A stretch of 64,000 nt of DNA from Kribbella kalugense. Lineage in GTDB: Bacteria; Actinomycetota; Actinomycetes; Propionibacteriales; Kribbellaceae. Position 1 is the first letter of the stretch. Each line of letters begins with the position of its first letter. Where the stretch lies: positions 1,736,001 to 1,800,000 of the forward strand of contig NZ_SODF01000001.1 in assembly GCF_004365875.1 (NCBI RefSeq), read 5' to 3'. Of the stretch, positions 44,573-54,291 are shown piece by piece. The position numbers and the translations under genes are program-made. Below the pieces are notes generated by a model, which had not been told where the DNA came from, searched no databases, and saw only the letters and a list, made by a program, of their open reading frames with translations.

Positions 44573-45536
44573 CCGCCTTTCCGAAGCCGAAGATCCGGGC
44601 CTGCAGCAGGGTCACGATCATGATGATCACGGCCAGGATCAGCGCGCCGGCCGAGCCGTGGCCGAGGTCCTGGATCGAGCCGAGCGAGATGCCGTACAGG
44701 TAGACCAGTGGAGGCCGGGCGTAGTTCACGTTCCCGATCAGGTTGTAGAACTCGTCGAACGCCTGGTACGCCGCGATCAGGTTCAGGATCAGTACGGCGA
44801 TCGACGTCGCCCGCAGCTGCGGCAGCGTGATGTAGCGGAACACCTGCCAGCCGGGCTTCGCCCCGTCGACGTACGCCGCCTCGTACAACGTCGGCGAGAT
44901 CCGCTGCAGCCCCGCGATGAACAGGATCATGTAGAACCCGAGCTGCAACCACAGCCGCACCGTCACGATCGGCAGCCAGTACCAGGGCGGACTGACCGTG
45001 GACAGCCAGGCGATGTTGTCGATCCCGAACCAGCCGAGGATCGTGTTCGCCAAACCGAACCGGACGCCGTTGAAGATCGACAGCCGCCAGATCAGCGACG
45101 CCACGACGTACGAGCAGGCGGTCGGCAGGAAGAACACCGACCGGAAGAACGCCCGGGCGATCTTCACCTGGTTGACCAGCAACGCCAACGCCAGCGACAG
45201 GATGAACGTCAGCGGCACGATGAACACGGCGAAGATCGTGAACGTGCCGAGGCTCGACAGGAAGTTGTGGTCCTTCAGCATGTCGATGTAGTTCTGCAGC
45301 CCGACGAACTTCGACGGCGTCGCCGTGTTGTAGGCCTCGAAGAAGCTGAGGACCAGGCTCCAGATGATCGGCAGGTAGGAGAAGACCAGCAGACCGAGGA
45401 CGAACGGCCCGACGAAGATCCAGAACCACAGCGCGTTCCCGGCGATGCCCTTCTGCCGCCCAGGACGCCGACGACGCCGCCGCTCACCAGCGGTGGCGGC
45501 GTCCTCGGCCCGGGACGTTGTCACCGGAGCGCTCAT
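44565..45536 (-). CDS. Carbohydrate ABC transporter permease (MalF/LacF type)
   Basis: A 323-residue permease with a basic N-terminus (GERRRRRRPGRQKG), six helices and the EAA motif LYEAAYVDGAKPGWQVFRYITLPQL. It partners the next permease and the Tat lipoprotein upstream; ATGA overlap links it to the binding protein gene. Confidence 0.93.
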   Translation of the reverse strand: MSAPVTTSRAEDAATAGERRRRRRPGRQKGIAGNALWFWIFVGPFVLGLLVFSYLPIIWSLVLSFFEAYNTATPSKFVGLQNYIDMLKDHNFLSSLGTFTIFAVFIVPLTFILSLALALLVNQVKIARAFFRSVFFLPTACSYVVASLIWRLSIFNGVRFGLANTILGWFGIDNIAWLSTVSPPWYWLPIVTVRLWLQLGFYMILFIAGLQRISPTLYEAAYVDGAKPGWQVFRYITLPQLRATSIAVLILNLIAAYQAFDEFYNLIGNVNYARPPLVYLYGISLGSIQDLGHGSAGALILAVIIMIVTLLQARIFGFGKAGD

Positions 45537-46816
45537 CCGAACAGCCGCGACAGTTCGGTATTGACGGTCTTCTCGGCTTTACTGATCTCCGCGGCGGGGT
45601 CGGCTCCCTTCTTGATGACGTTCGTGAGCAGATCGGTGAACGCCGTACCCATCTTCGGAGTCCAGGCCGGGTTGTCGGTGTGGCCGTAGTCGGCGGTCAG
45701 CTTGACCGTCTCGGCCGCGACACCACTCTGCAGCTTCGACGCCTTGGCAGCCAGGCTCTTGCGGGGCGGGATGTGGAAGCCGTAGTTGAGGCACCAGTCT
45801 TCCTGGTCGGCCGACTGGTCGATCCACAGCCACTTGACGAACTTCTTCGCCGCGTCGACGTTCGCGCTCTTGGCTGAAACGAACTGGGTCCAGCCACCGG
45901 AGTACACGGCCGGCTTGCCCTGCGCGTCCAGCGCGGGGAAAGCGAACACGCCGAGATCGTCGCCGAGCGCCTTCTGCATCCCCGGCACGGCCCACATACC
46001 GATCCACTGCATCGCCGCGAGACCCTGGTTGATCGCGCTCGGGTCGGTCCAGTCCGTCGGCGAGCCGAGCAGGATGCTCTTGCTGGCGTAGAGCTCGTGC
46101 AGCTTCCCGAACGCCTGGGCCGCGCGAGCGCCGGTGAAGCCGGGCTTGTGGTCGTCGGTCAGGTAGGTGCCGCCGGACGACCACAGCGCCGGGCCGCCCA
46201 GGGCGAGACCGCCGTCGTTGCCGACGAAGAGGCCCTTCACCTTGTTCGTGGTGAGTTCCTTGGCCGCGGAGATCAGGTCGTCGATCGTCTCCGGCGGCTT
46301 GATCCCGGCCTTGTCCAGCAGGCTCTTCTTGTAGTAGATGACCTGCGGGTCGACGATCATCCGGATGCCGTAGATCTTGCCGTCGACGGTGTTCGTGGCC
46401 AGGTCGCCCGGCTGGAAGTCGTCCTTCACGTCGGCCATGATGTCGTCCAGCGCGACCACCTGGTTGCTCTTCACCATGCCGATGTTGAGCTGGCTCTCGA
46501 ACACGTCCGGGCCCTTGTTGGACAGCAGACCGGAGGAGAGCTTGGTGCCGTAGTCACCAGGGGTCCACTGCACGCTGACGTTCGCGTCGGTGTAGGCCTT
46601 GGCGTACTTCGTCGCCGCCTGCTGGGTCCCGGTCTCGCCGTACTGGTGGTACCACTGCGACAGGTTGACCTTCGACCCGCCGCTTCCGCCGCCCGAGGAC
46701 GGTCGGCCGGTATTGCCGCCACAGGCCGCGGTGAACGCGGCGAGTGCCGCCAGACCACCGGTCCGCTTGAGCAGATCCCGCCGGGTCAGACCGGCGTTCG
46801 GAACATGAGCAGGCAT
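45533..46816 (-). CDS. Sugar-binding lipoprotein of ABC importer, Tat-exported
   Basis: A 427-residue extracellular solute-binding protein (family 1). The N-terminus has a twin-arginine motif TRRDLLK (11-17), a hydrophobic core and lipobox ending at C32 (TAACGG), so it is exported folded and lipidated. Sugar is unknown. The start at MPAHVPN is chosen for the GGAAGGTGGA site and because the longer frame would bury the Tat signal. A palindrome upstream may bind a local sugar regulator. Confidence 0.92.
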   Translation of the reverse strand: MPAHVPNAGLTRRDLLKRTGGLAALAAFTAACGGNTGRPSSGGGSGGSKVNLSQWYHQYGETGTQQAATKYAKAYTDANVSVQWTPGDYGTKLSSGLLSNKGPDVFESQLNIGMVKSNQVVALDDIMADVKDDFQPGDLATNTVDGKIYGIRMIVDPQVIYYKKSLLDKAGIKPPETIDDLISAAKELTTNKVKGLFVGNDGGLALGGPALWSSGGTYLTDDHKPGFTGARAAQAFGKLHELYASKSILLGSPTDWTDPSAINQGLAAMQWIGMWAVPGMQKALGDDLGVFAFPALDAQGKPAVYSGGWTQFVSAKSANVDAAKKFVKWLWIDQSADQEDWCLNYGFHIPPRKSLAAKASKLQSGVAAETVKLTADYGHTDNPAWTPKMGTAFTDLLTNVIKKGADPAAEISKAEKTVNTELSRLFG

Positions 46817-46873
46817 GTATTCCACCTTCCCGAGAGGGAACGTCGCAGGGGTACGACGCACGGTTCCGAGTTA

Positions 46874-46888
46874 CTTAACAGCGTTAAG
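46874..46888. promoter_or_regulatory. Palindromic operator candidate of the sugar ABC operon
   Basis: CTTAAC-AGC-GTTAAG, 6-bp arms, lies 58 bp upstream of the binding-protein start. Such sites are typical of LacI, GntR or ROK regulators of sugar uptake; none is encoded next to it. Confidence 0.5.
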
Positions 46889-47042
46889 CATCTCCGATTT
46901 CGCACACGGTACAACAGGGTCCAACACAACGACAGCGTTCGACACAGGTCGTTTCTGGCATGATCGCCACCCGATCGGAAGCAGCCACGCCGCTGACGCC
47001 TAGGTCAATCGTTGTAGAAGTGCCAGAACAATGGCTCAAAAC

Positions 47043-47067
47043 CGCGCCCGGCGCAAGACCGGGCGCG
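47043..47067. terminator. Strong bidirectional terminator with no obvious upstream gene
   Basis: A 9-bp perfect GC stem (CGCGCCCGG / CCGGGCGCG) with a 7-base loop is followed by a T-rich tract on the plus strand and by GTTTTGAG on the minus strand. No annotated gene ends here on either strand. Confidence 0.65.
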
Positions 47068-47179
47068 CTGTTATTTGTTCGATTCTGTGGAATTGGGTGC
47101 CTGCTCGCTCCGCAGCTCGGATGACCTCCGCCGGGGGTTGGATGGAGCGCGACACGGCTGGTTGCGAAGGGCGGCGGAG

Positions 47180-48139
47180 ATGACTCCACGGCAGGACAGG
47201 AAAGACTGGGAAGCTCTCAGCCGGAACTCTCCGGAGGTGGCTGCCGGCGCCATGACGAGATATCAGCGACTGGTCGCGCGGATCGAGGACCCGGACAGCA
47301 CCGGCCAGGTGACGAAGCGGCCCTGGGAGACCGACCGCAAGCTGTACGCGACCACGCACCAGCCGGTGTGGCAGATGTGTCTGCGGGACGCACAGAACAA
47401 GCCCTCCGACTATCCCTTTGCCGGCGACGAGATCCGGGTCCGGCAGGCGCTGCGCAACCTGTTGCTGGAACACGGTCGGCTCGAACCGGAAAGGCGCGCC
47501 GGTCCGAGCGAGGACGCTCTGTCCAAGGCCTTCCGTTTGGAAGCCGCCGACGATGCCGTCAGCAGCAGGATCGAGGCGCTTGGCGACCAGCGGCTCGAGC
47601 CGCTCTTGCGATACTCCACCGAGCCGGAGACCGGCCACTACCCGGCGGCCGCCCGCAAGCTACGGGAGAACTTCGCTGCGGCCGCCCGGCAAGTTGGAAG
47701 GGATGACCTGCTTCCCCTCCGGGTGAGTCCGTATCACGTGATGTCCGCGGGGATCGTCGTCGATGCCTACAGCAACATCACCGGGATGACGCCGGGCGAT
47801 GTCAGCCGACACCTCGGCGCGCGCCTCGGCGAGCTGGAAACGGTCGCTCCGCAGGCTCCTAACGGTCCAGAAAGGGTCGACAGGATCGTCGATCACGCCA
47901 CATTCGAACTCTGGTCGAATGCGATCGACCATCAACTCGAACTCGCCCGCAAGGAAGCGGAACAGACCGCTGATCCAGTGACCGCTGATCCAGTGACCGC
48001 CGATCCGGTCCGGGTCGCGCTGGGCGACCTGCCGAACCCTGGGGCGACGCAACCGGTGGAGACCCGCGGTGGCAGCGGGGGTGCGCAGGACGGACCAGTG
48101 ACGCGCGCGCAGCGGCCCGGTGGCCTGACTCGTACCTGA
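47180..48139 (+). CDS. Hypothetical protein with TADPV repeats
   Basis: About 319 residues, no family recognised. Mostly helical and charged, with Arg/Glu-rich segments, for example EIRVRQALRNLLLEHGRLEP. There is no signal peptide or membrane helix. Near the C-terminus is TADPV three times in tandem, then a Gly/Pro-rich basic tail. The ATG at 47180 is the first good start; TTG at 47075, right after the terminator, would add 35 residues. The stop abuts the fadB stop. Confidence 0.65.
   Translation: MTPRQDRKDWEALSRNSPEVAAGAMTRYQRLVARIEDPDSTGQVTKRPWETDRKLYATTHQPVWQMCLRDAQNKPSDYPFAGDEIRVRQALRNLLLEHGRLEPERRAGPSEDALSKAFRLEAADDAVSSRIEALGDQRLEPLLRYSTEPETGHYPAAARKLRENFAAAARQVGRDDLLPLRVSPYHVMSAGIVVDAYSNITGMTPGDVSRHLGARLGELETVAPQAPNGPERVDRIVDHATFELWSNAIDHQLELARKEAEQTADPVTADPVTADPVRVALGDLPNPGATQPVETRGGSGGAQDGPVTRAQRPGGLTRT
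47966..48010 (+). repeat. Three tandem 15-bp repeats
   Basis: Unit ACCGCTGATCCAGTG occurs twice exactly (47966-47980 and 47981-47995) and once with three changes (47996-48010), encoding TADPV units. Recent slippage duplication is likely; copy number may vary between strains. Confidence 0.85.
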
Positions 48140-50275
48140 CTACGCCCAGACCTCACCCGCTTCGGCCTTGCTCACGAGCAGTGCGGGCGGTTCGAAGCGT
48201 GCGCCGTACGCCGCCGCAAGCGAGCGGGACCGCTCGACGAAGGCACTCAGCCCGTAGCCGTTGATGTACTGCAGCGCGCCGCCGTGCAGCGGCGGGAAGC
48301 CGATGCCGAAGATCGAGCCGATGTTGGCGTCCGGCACCGATCGCAGCACGCCCTCCTCGAGACACTTCACGGTTTCCAAGGACATCGCGAACAGCATCCG
48401 CTCCTGCAGATCGATCAGCGGTACGTCGTTGTGCTGCCGGAAGTGCTCCCACAGCCCAGGCCACAACCGCTTCGGCCCGTCCGCCGGGTAGTCGTAGAAC
48501 CCAGCCCCGGCCGCCTTGCCCCGGCGGTCGAACTCGTTGACGAGACGATCCGTCACCGCCATCCCAGGATGGTCGTCGAACGCACCCGCGCTGTCACCGG
48601 CCGCGCGAGCGGCGTCCCGGATCTTCTGCGGCAGCGTCAGCGTGACCTCGTCCAGCATCGCCAACGGCGGCGCCGGGAACCCGGCCTGAGTCGCCGCCCG
48701 CTCGATCATCACCGGATCGACGCCCTCGGCCACCATCGCCGCGCCCTCCATCACGAGCGTGCCGAACACCCGCGAGGTGAAGAATCCCCGGCTGTCGTTG
48801 ACCACGATCGGCGTCTTCTTGATCTGCCGTACGACGTCGTACGCCTGGGCGATCGCCCGGTCCGAGGTCTTCTCGCCGACGATCAGCTCGACCAGCGGCA
48901 TCCGGTCGACCGGCGAGAAGAAGTGCATGCCGATGAAGTCGTCCGGCCGGTCGATCCCGTCGGTGAGCGAGGTGATCGGCAGCGTCGACGTGTTCGAGCA
49001 GAGCAGTGCATCCGGCTCGACCACCCCGGCGATCTCCGCGAACACCTTCTGCTTCAACCCGGTGTCCTCGAAGACGGCCTCGATCACCAAGTCGCAGCCG
49101 GCCAAGTCGTTCGGATCCCCGGTCGGCGTGATCCGGCTCAGGAATGCCTCGACGTCGGCGGCGGAGGTCCGGCCTTTCGCGACCTGTTTCGCCAGCAGCT
49201 TCTCGGAATATTCCTTTCCGCGCGCAGCAGCCTCCAACGAAACATCTTTGAGCACAACGTCGATTCCGGCCTTCGCGCACGCATACGCAATTCCGGCGCC
49301 CATCATTCCCGCGCCGAGCACCCCGACCTTCCGCGCCGAGTACTTCGGTACGTCGGACGGCCGCGAACTGCCGGCGTTGATCGACTGGAGGTCGAAGAAG
49401 AACGCCTGGATCATGTTCTTCGCGATCTGGCCGGTGGCGAGCGAGACGAAGTACCGCGACTCGATCCTGGACGCGGTCTCGAAGTCGACCTGGGTGCCCT
49501 CGACAGCCGCGCTCATGATCGCCCGCGGCGCCGGGTACGGCGCGCCCTTCAGCTGCTTGCGCAGGTTCGCCGGGAAGGCTGGCAGGAACGCGGCCAGCTT
49601 CGGCGACGACGGCGTACCGCCGGGGATCTTGTAACCGTCGCGGTCCCACGGCTGCTTGGAGTCGCCGTCGTACGTCGTGATCCACCGACGGGCCGCGTCG
49701 ACCAGGTCGTCGGCCGGGACCACCTCGTCGACGATGCCGACGCTCAGCGCGTGCGCCGGCTTCATCCGCTGACCCTGCAGCAGCACCTTCATCAACGCGT
49801 CCTGCAGACCGAGCATCCGGACCGTCCGGGTCACTCCCCCGCCACCGGGCAGCAGGCCGAGGGTCACCTCCGGCACGCCGAGCTCGATCCGGTTGTCATC
49901 GGCAACGATCCGGTGGTGACAGGCGAGTGCGATCTCCAGCCCGCCGCCGAGCGCCGACCCGTTGATCGCGGCAACCACCGGAACACCCAACGTTTCAAGG
50001 GCTCTGAGCTGCCGCTTGACCTCTTCGATGGTTGTGAAGACCTCGGCGGCGTCCGACGGCTGGATCTGCGACAGCAGCTGCAAGTTGCCGCCGGCAAAGA
50101 ACGTCGACTTCGCCGACGTCACGATCACGCCCTTGAGCAGCGCCTTCTCGGCCACCAGCCGCTCGACGGTCCGGCCCATCGCCTCGACGTACGCGTCGTT
50201 CATCGTGTTGGCGGACGCGGACGGGTCGTTCAGCGTCAGCGTCACGACACCCGCGTCGTTCTTCCACTCGATCAT
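48140..50275 (-). CDS. fadB: Fatty acid oxidation multifunctional protein (FadB/FadJ type)
   Basis: A 711-residue protein joining enoyl-CoA hydratase (residues 1 to about 190: [43 protein letters not shown]) with 3-hydroxyacyl-CoA dehydrogenase (from about 320: [18 protein letters not shown] loop, [20 protein letters not shown]). It carries out two steps of beta-oxidation. It overlaps fadA by 4 bp (ATGA), giving the classic FadA-FadB complex. Confidence 0.94.
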   Translation of the reverse strand: MIEWKNDAGVVTLTLNDPSASANTMNDAYVEAMGRTVERLVAEKALLKGVIVTSAKSTFFAGGNLQLLSQIQPSDAAEVFTTIEEVKRQLRALETLGVPVVAAINGSALGGGLEIALACHHRIVADDNRIELGVPEVTLGLLPGGGGVTRTVRMLGLQDALMKVLLQGQRMKPAHALSVGIVDEVVPADDLVDAARRWITTYDGDSKQPWDRDGYKIPGGTPSSPKLAAFLPAFPANLRKQLKGAPYPAPRAIMSAAVEGTQVDFETASRIESRYFVSLATGQIAKNMIQAFFFDLQSINAGSSRPSDVPKYSARKVGVLGAGMMGAGIAYACAKAGIDVVLKDVSLEAAARGKEYSEKLLAKQVAKGRTSAADVEAFLSRITPTGDPNDLAGCDLVIEAVFEDTGLKQKVFAEIAGVVEPDALLCSNTSTLPITSLTDGIDRPDDFIGMHFFSPVDRMPLVELIVGEKTSDRAIAQAYDVVRQIKKTPIVVNDSRGFFTSRVFGTLVMEGAAMVAEGVDPVMIERAATQAGFPAPPLAMLDEVTLTLPQKIRDAARAAGDSAGAFDDHPGMAVTDRLVNEFDRRGKAAGAGFYDYPADGPKRLWPGLWEHFRQHNDVPLIDLQERMLFAMSLETVKCLEEGVLRSVPDANIGSIFGIGFPPLHGGALQYINGYGLSAFVERSRSLAAAYGARFEPPALLVSKAEAGEVWA

Positions 50276-51492
50276 GCCGCAAGCCTCTCGATGATCGTCG
50301 CGACGCCCATCCCGCCGCCGACGCACAGGGTGGCCAGTCCGTAGCGGAGCTCGCGCCGCTCCAGCTCGTCCAGCAGGGTTCCGATCAGCATCGCCCCGGT
50401 CGCACCCAGCGGGTGGCCGAGTGCGATCGCGCCACCGTTCACGTTCACCTTCTCGTGCGGTACGCCGAGATCCTTCATGAAGTGCATGACCGCGGCCGCG
50501 AACGCCTCGTTCATCTCGAACAGGTCGATGTCGTCGACCTCGAGCCCGGCCCGCGCCAGCGCCTTCCGGGCGGCCGGCGCCGGACCGGTCAGCATGATGG
50601 TCGGATCCGCACCGCTGACGCCGACAGCGACCACCCGGCCGCGCGGCGCCCGACCGAGGGCCTCGCCGGCCTTCTCGTTGCCGACAGCAACCAGCGCGGC
50701 GCCGTCGACGATCCCGGACGAGTTGCCCGCGTGGTGCACGTGGTTGATCCGCTCGACGGTCAGATACTTCTCCAGCGCGACCGAGTCGAACCCGCCGTGC
50801 TCCCCGATCGCCTCGAACGACAGCGGCAGCCCGGCCAGCGTCTCGACGGACGTTCCCGGCCGGACCAGTTGGTCGTGGTCGAGGATCTGCAGCCCGTTCC
50901 GATCCACCACCGGTACGACGGAACGACCGAAGTACCCGTTGGCCCAGGCTTTCGCGGCCCGGGCGTGCGACTCGGCAGCGTACGTGTCGACGTCGGTGCG
51001 GGAGAAGCCGTCCAGGGTCGCGATCAGGTCCGCGCTGATGCCCTGCGGGATGAAGCCGGTCTGCAGCGCCGTCTCCGGGTCCATCGCCCACGCGCCGCCG
51101 TCGGACCCCATCTTCACCCGCGACATCGACTCGACACCGCCGGCGAGGATGAAGTCCTCCCAGCCGGACCGCACTCGCTGCGCGGCCTGGTTCACGGCCT
51201 CGAGCCCCGACGCGCAGAAGCGGTTCAGCTGCACGCCTCCGGTCGTCTCGGGGTAGCCGGCCATCAGTACGGCGGTGCGCGCGATGTCCATGCCCTGGTC
51301 GCCGATCGGAGTCACGACACCGAGTACGACGTCGTCGATCGCGGCTGGATCCAGGTCGGGATGCCGGGTCCGCAGTTCGTGCAGCAGGCCGGTGATCAGC
51401 TGGATCGGCTTGACCTCGTGCAGCCCGCCGGTCGGTTTGCCCTTGCCGCGCGGTGTCCGAATCGCGTCGTACAGAAACGCTTCGCTGCTCAT
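50272..51492 (-). CDS. fadA: Acetyl-CoA C-acyltransferase FadA (thiolase)
   Basis: A 406-residue thiolase that releases acetyl-CoA in the last step of beta-oxidation. Active-site Cys C93 ([11 protein letters not shown]), the GHPLGATGA His region and C-terminal CVGGGMG Cys are all present. It is leaderless by prediction: the ATG follows CACAAT by 7 bases in a MerR-type promoter. It heads the fadA-fadB operon, divergent from a MerR gene. Confidence 0.95.
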   Translation of the reverse strand: MSSEAFLYDAIRTPRGKGKPTGGLHEVKPIQLITGLLHELRTRHPDLDPAAIDDVVLGVVTPIGDQGMDIARTAVLMAGYPETTGGVQLNRFCASGLEAVNQAAQRVRSGWEDFILAGGVESMSRVKMGSDGGAWAMDPETALQTGFIPQGISADLIATLDGFSRTDVDTYAAESHARAAKAWANGYFGRSVVPVVDRNGLQILDHDQLVRPGTSVETLAGLPLSFEAIGEHGGFDSVALEKYLTVERINHVHHAGNSSGIVDGAALVAVGNEKAGEALGRAPRGRVVAVGVSGADPTIMLTGPAPAARKALARAGLEVDDIDLFEMNEAFAAAVMHFMKDLGVPHEKVNVNGGAIALGHPLGATGAMLIGTLLDELERRELRYGLATLCVGGGMGVATIIERLAA

Positions 51493-51499
51493 GAAGCCG

Positions 51500-51530
51500 A
51501 TTGTGACAGCAGCACTGTAATGATGGTCAA
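51500..51530 (-). promoter_or_regulatory. MerR-type promoter of fadA-fadB
   Basis: On the minus strand: TTGACC (51530-51525), a 19-bp spacer, CACAAT (51505-51500), 7 bases, then the fadA ATG. The dyad at 51502-51522 has TGTGACAG and CTGTAATG arms, 5 bp apart. The same architecture precedes the CoA-transferase gene at 61.4 kb. Confidence 0.75.
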
Positions 51531-51541
51531 GTGCGGGTCGT

Positions 51542-51547
51542 TATGAT
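51542..51547 (+). promoter_or_regulatory. Leaderless -10 box of the merR gene
   Basis: TATGAT ends 7 bases before the ATG at 51555. No Shine-Dalgarno sequence is present. The fadA dyad lies 20 bp upstream, so the regulator could also affect its own promoter. Confidence 0.55.
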
Positions 51548-51554
51548 CTCCGCC

Positions 51555-52304
51555 ATGTCGGAAGTCTCGGGGGCTGTGTCAGAAGGGCTTGGCGCCACGC
51601 TGACAGTTGATGAACTGTCGGCCCGCGTCGGAATGACTGTGCGCACGTTGCGGTTCTATGCGGGTCGAGGTCTGATCCCGCCACCAATCAGACGCGGAAG
51701 GGTCGGGTACTACGGTCCCGAGCACATCGCGCGGCTTGATCTGGTGCGGGAGTTGCAAGCGCACGGGTTCACGCTGCAGGCCATCGAGGGCTACCTCGAT
51801 CGGATCCCGGTCAACGCGACGCCGCAGGACATCGCGCTGCATCGCACCCTGCTGACCCCGTGGATGCGGGATCTTCCTGAAACGCTTGACCGAGCGACGC
51901 TGGTACGGCGTACCGGCCGGGAGCTCAACGACGACGACATCGAGATGCTGGTCGCGCTCGGGGTGGTCGAGCCGACGCCGGACGAGGACGTGTTCCAGGT
52001 CGCGACCGCACACCTCAGCCTCGGCGTCGAGCTGCTCGACCTGGACCTCCCGGTCGAGGCGGTCCTCGACGCGGGCCGCATCTTCACCGAGCACGGCCGC
52101 GCGATCGCCGAGGAACTCACCGACGTGTTCCGCACCAAGGTCTGGCCGCACTACCGCGACTCGGGCGGCCCGCCCGAGCACATCCAGCAACTCGTCGAAC
52201 GCTTCAAACCGGTCACCATCCAGGGCCTGGTCCTCGCCTACGAACGAGCCGTCGGCGAGACCCAGCGCGACACCATCCGCCGCACCCAGAACAAACCCCG
52301 CTAA
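51555..52304 (+). CDS. MerR family regulator, probable controller of acyl-CoA degradation
   Basis: A 249-residue regulator. The MerR HTH TVDELSARVGMTVRTLRFYAGRGLIPPP lies at about 17-44, then GYYGPEHIARLDLVRELQ and a long C-terminal helical region that may bind an acyl-CoA. The predicted target is the dyad promoter in front of fadA. The ATG at 51555 is preferred because of the leaderless -10 box; GTG at 51531 would add eight residues. It overlaps the convergent permease by 4 bp. Confidence 0.88.
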   Translation: MSEVSGAVSEGLGATLTVDELSARVGMTVRTLRFYAGRGLIPPPIRRGRVGYYGPEHIARLDLVRELQAHGFTLQAIEGYLDRIPVNATPQDIALHRTLLTPWMRDLPETLDRATLVRRTGRELNDDDIEMLVALGVVEPTPDEDVFQVATAHLSLGVELLDLDLPVEAVLDAGRIFTEHGRAIAEELTDVFRTKVWPHYRDSGGPPEHIQQLVERFKPVTIQGLVLAYERAVGETQRDTIRRTQNKPR

Positions 52305-53527
52305 GCACGACCGTGGCTGGTGCGCGTCCGACGAGCCAGTGAGTCCACGCCGACCGCAAGCAACAGCACCACACCGGTCACGAAGAACCGGTACGACGAG
52401 TCAAGGCTGAGCAACGTCAGTCCGCTGGAGATGGCCTGGATGACGAGCACACCGAGGACCGCGGCGAACGCCGTACCCCTGCCGCCGAACAGGCTCGTGC
52501 CGCCGATGACCGCTGCGGCGATCGCGTTGAGGTTGACGTCACCTCCGCCGCTCGCCTGGTTGGCCGCCGCGAGCCGGGCCGCGCCGAGCACACCACCGAA
52601 GGCGGCAAGCGTCGTACAGATCGCGAAGACCGACGTGTAGACGAGGCGCACGTTGATACCGGCGCGACGGGCGGCCTCGACGTTGCCGCCGACCGCGTAG
52701 ACCGCCTTGCCCCATTTCGTCGACGTCAGCGCATAGTGCAGGATCAACGCCAGCGCGACGAATAGGACGAACATCCAGCCGATCCCCCGCGTCCGGTTCA
52801 GGTACCAGGCCGCGAGGCCGAGCCCGACCGCGAGTACTCCGCTACGGATCAGCAGGAACCGCGTCGACCTGGCGGACAGGTCCGCCGTACGACGCTTCGC
52901 CGCGTGGAGAAAGCCGACGACGAAGAGCCAGGCCGCTGCGAGCAGCACCAACACGTAGGACAACCAGGGCGGCACGAACTTCAGCTGGGCGAACTCGACC
53001 AGACCGGAGTCGAACGGCAGGTTCACCGACCCGATCGCGCCGAGCGCCTTCAGCTGCAGGCCGAGGAACGACAGCAGTCCCGCCAGCGTGATCACGAACG
53101 TCGGGATCCCGACCCGGTTGAAGATCTCGGCGTACAGCACTCCGATCGCGCACCCGGCGACCAGCGCGACCAGCACCGCGAGCCAGGCCGGCCAGCCGTC
53201 TTTGACGAACAGGATCGCCATGATCGCTGCGGACAGTCCGCTGATCGAGCCGACCGACAGGTCAATCTGGCCGACGAGCAGCACGCAGACGATGCCGAGG
53301 GCAATGACCCCGACCGGGACGCACTCCATCAGCAGGTTCACCAGGTTGGTACTGGACAGGAAGATCGGGTTCAGGATCTGCAGGACGACGCAGATCACCA
53401 GCAGCCCGGCAACCACCGGGACCATGCCGAGCTCACCGGCCCGGACCCGGTCCACCAGGGCGGACGCGGACCCGCGCAGGCCGGTCGCCTGCCGGAGCCG
53501 CTCGTCGGACAGATCGGCAGCGGTCAC
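52301..53527 (-). CDS. Sugar ABC transporter permease (ribose/xylose XylH type)
   Basis: A 408-residue permease with 8-10 hydrophobic helices, including GIVCVLLVGQIDLSVGSISG and AAVIGGTSLFGGRGT, the EAA-like loop of CUT2 family systems. It forms an importer with the ATPase and binding protein just upstream. GTG start, GTGA overlap with the ATPase gene. Confidence 0.92.
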   Translation of the reverse strand: MTAADLSDERLRQATGLRGSASALVDRVRAGELGMVPVVAGLLVICVVLQILNPIFLSSTNLVNLLMECVPVGVIALGIVCVLLVGQIDLSVGSISGLSAAIMAILFVKDGWPAWLAVLVALVAGCAIGVLYAEIFNRVGIPTFVITLAGLLSFLGLQLKALGAIGSVNLPFDSGLVEFAQLKFVPPWLSYVLVLLAAAWLFVVGFLHAAKRRTADLSARSTRFLLIRSGVLAVGLGLAAWYLNRTRGIGWMFVLFVALALILHYALTSTKWGKAVYAVGGNVEAARRAGINVRLVYTSVFAICTTLAAFGGVLGAARLAAANQASGGGDVNLNAIAAAVIGGTSLFGGRGTAFAAVLGVLVIQAISSGLTLLSLDSSYRFFVTGVVLLLAVGVDSLARRTRTSHGRA

Positions 53528-54291
53528 TGGTCAGCTCCTTCGACTCGGGCGGCGCGCTGGGAGACGACGTTGTCCTCGAGCCCAGTGATCGCCGCGACGA
53601 TCTGCTCCGACGACGTACTCCGGGCGTCGAACACCCCGTTGTTCCGGCCGAGACGCAGTACGACGACCTGATCGGCCACCGCCCGTACGTCGGCCATGTT
53701 GTGGCTGATCATGATCACGCCGTGGCCGTTCTCGCGGAGCCGGTCGATCAGGTTCAGCACCTCAGCGGTCTGGGCCACGCCGAGCGCTGCGGTCGGCTCG
53801 TCGAGGATGATGATCTTCGGATCGCCGAGCAGGCTTCGCGCGATCGCGACGGTCTGACGCTGACCACCGGACAGCGCGGCGACGGGCAGCCGTACGGTCG
53901 GGAGCTTCGCCGACAACTGCCGGAGCAGCTCCCAGGACCGGACCTCCATGGCCACGTCGTCGAGCCGGAACGGGCCAAGCTCCTGACCGAGGAAGAGGTT
54001 CTCGATCACGTTCAGGTTCTCGCAGAGGGCGAGGTCCTGGAACACGGTCGCGATCCCGAGCCGGTGCGCCGCGGCCGGTCCGGGGATCGTCACCTCCCGA
54101 CCCTCGAACCCGATCGTGCCCGCGTCCGGGGCGTACACCCCGGACAGCACCTTCACCAGCGTCGACTTCCCGGCGCCGTTGTCGCCGACGATCGCGACCA
54201 CCTGGCCTGCGTCGACGGACAGGTCGACCTCGGTCAGGGCCGCGACGGCACCGAAGCTCTTGCTGATACCACTGAGCTGCAGCGTCGCCAT
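53524..54291 (-). CDS. Sugar ABC transporter ATP-binding protein (CUT2, single-domain)
   Basis: A 255-residue ATPase: Walker A VGDNGAGKSTL near 36-46, Q-loop FQDLALC, signature ALSGGQRQTVA, Walker B IIILDEPTAALG and His in MISHNMAD. Unlike classic RbsA/XylG it has only one ATPase domain, as in the FrcA type. It couples to the binding protein (TGATG overlap) and permease. Confidence 0.93.
   Translation of the reverse strand: MATLQLSGISKSFGAVAALTEVDLSVDAGQVVAIVGDNGAGKSTLVKVLSGVYAPDAGTIGFEGREVTIPGPAAAHRLGIATVFQDLALCENLNVIENLFLGQELGPFRLDDVAMEVRSWELLRQLSAKLPTVRLPVAALSGGQRQTVAIARSLLGDPKIIILDEPTAALGVAQTAEVLNLIDRLRENGHGVIMISHNMADVRAVADQVVVLRLGRNNGVFDARSTSSEQIVAAITGLEDNVVSQRAARVEGADQ

Larger units (their letters stand above)
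46817..47179. other. Intergenic region between sugar ABC operon and unknown gene
   Basis: 363 bp. It holds the operator-like palindrome at 46874-46888, an unassigned stretch from 46890 to 47040 with no convincing ORF, tRNA or known RNA, and the strong terminator at 47043-47067. The last 105 bp may be coding if the next gene starts at TTG 47075. Confidence 0.5.

Noticed and set aside
46990..47070. Possible tRNA or structured RNA
   Set aside because: No acceptor stem, T-loop or anticodon arm could be drawn; only the terminator stem is convincing.
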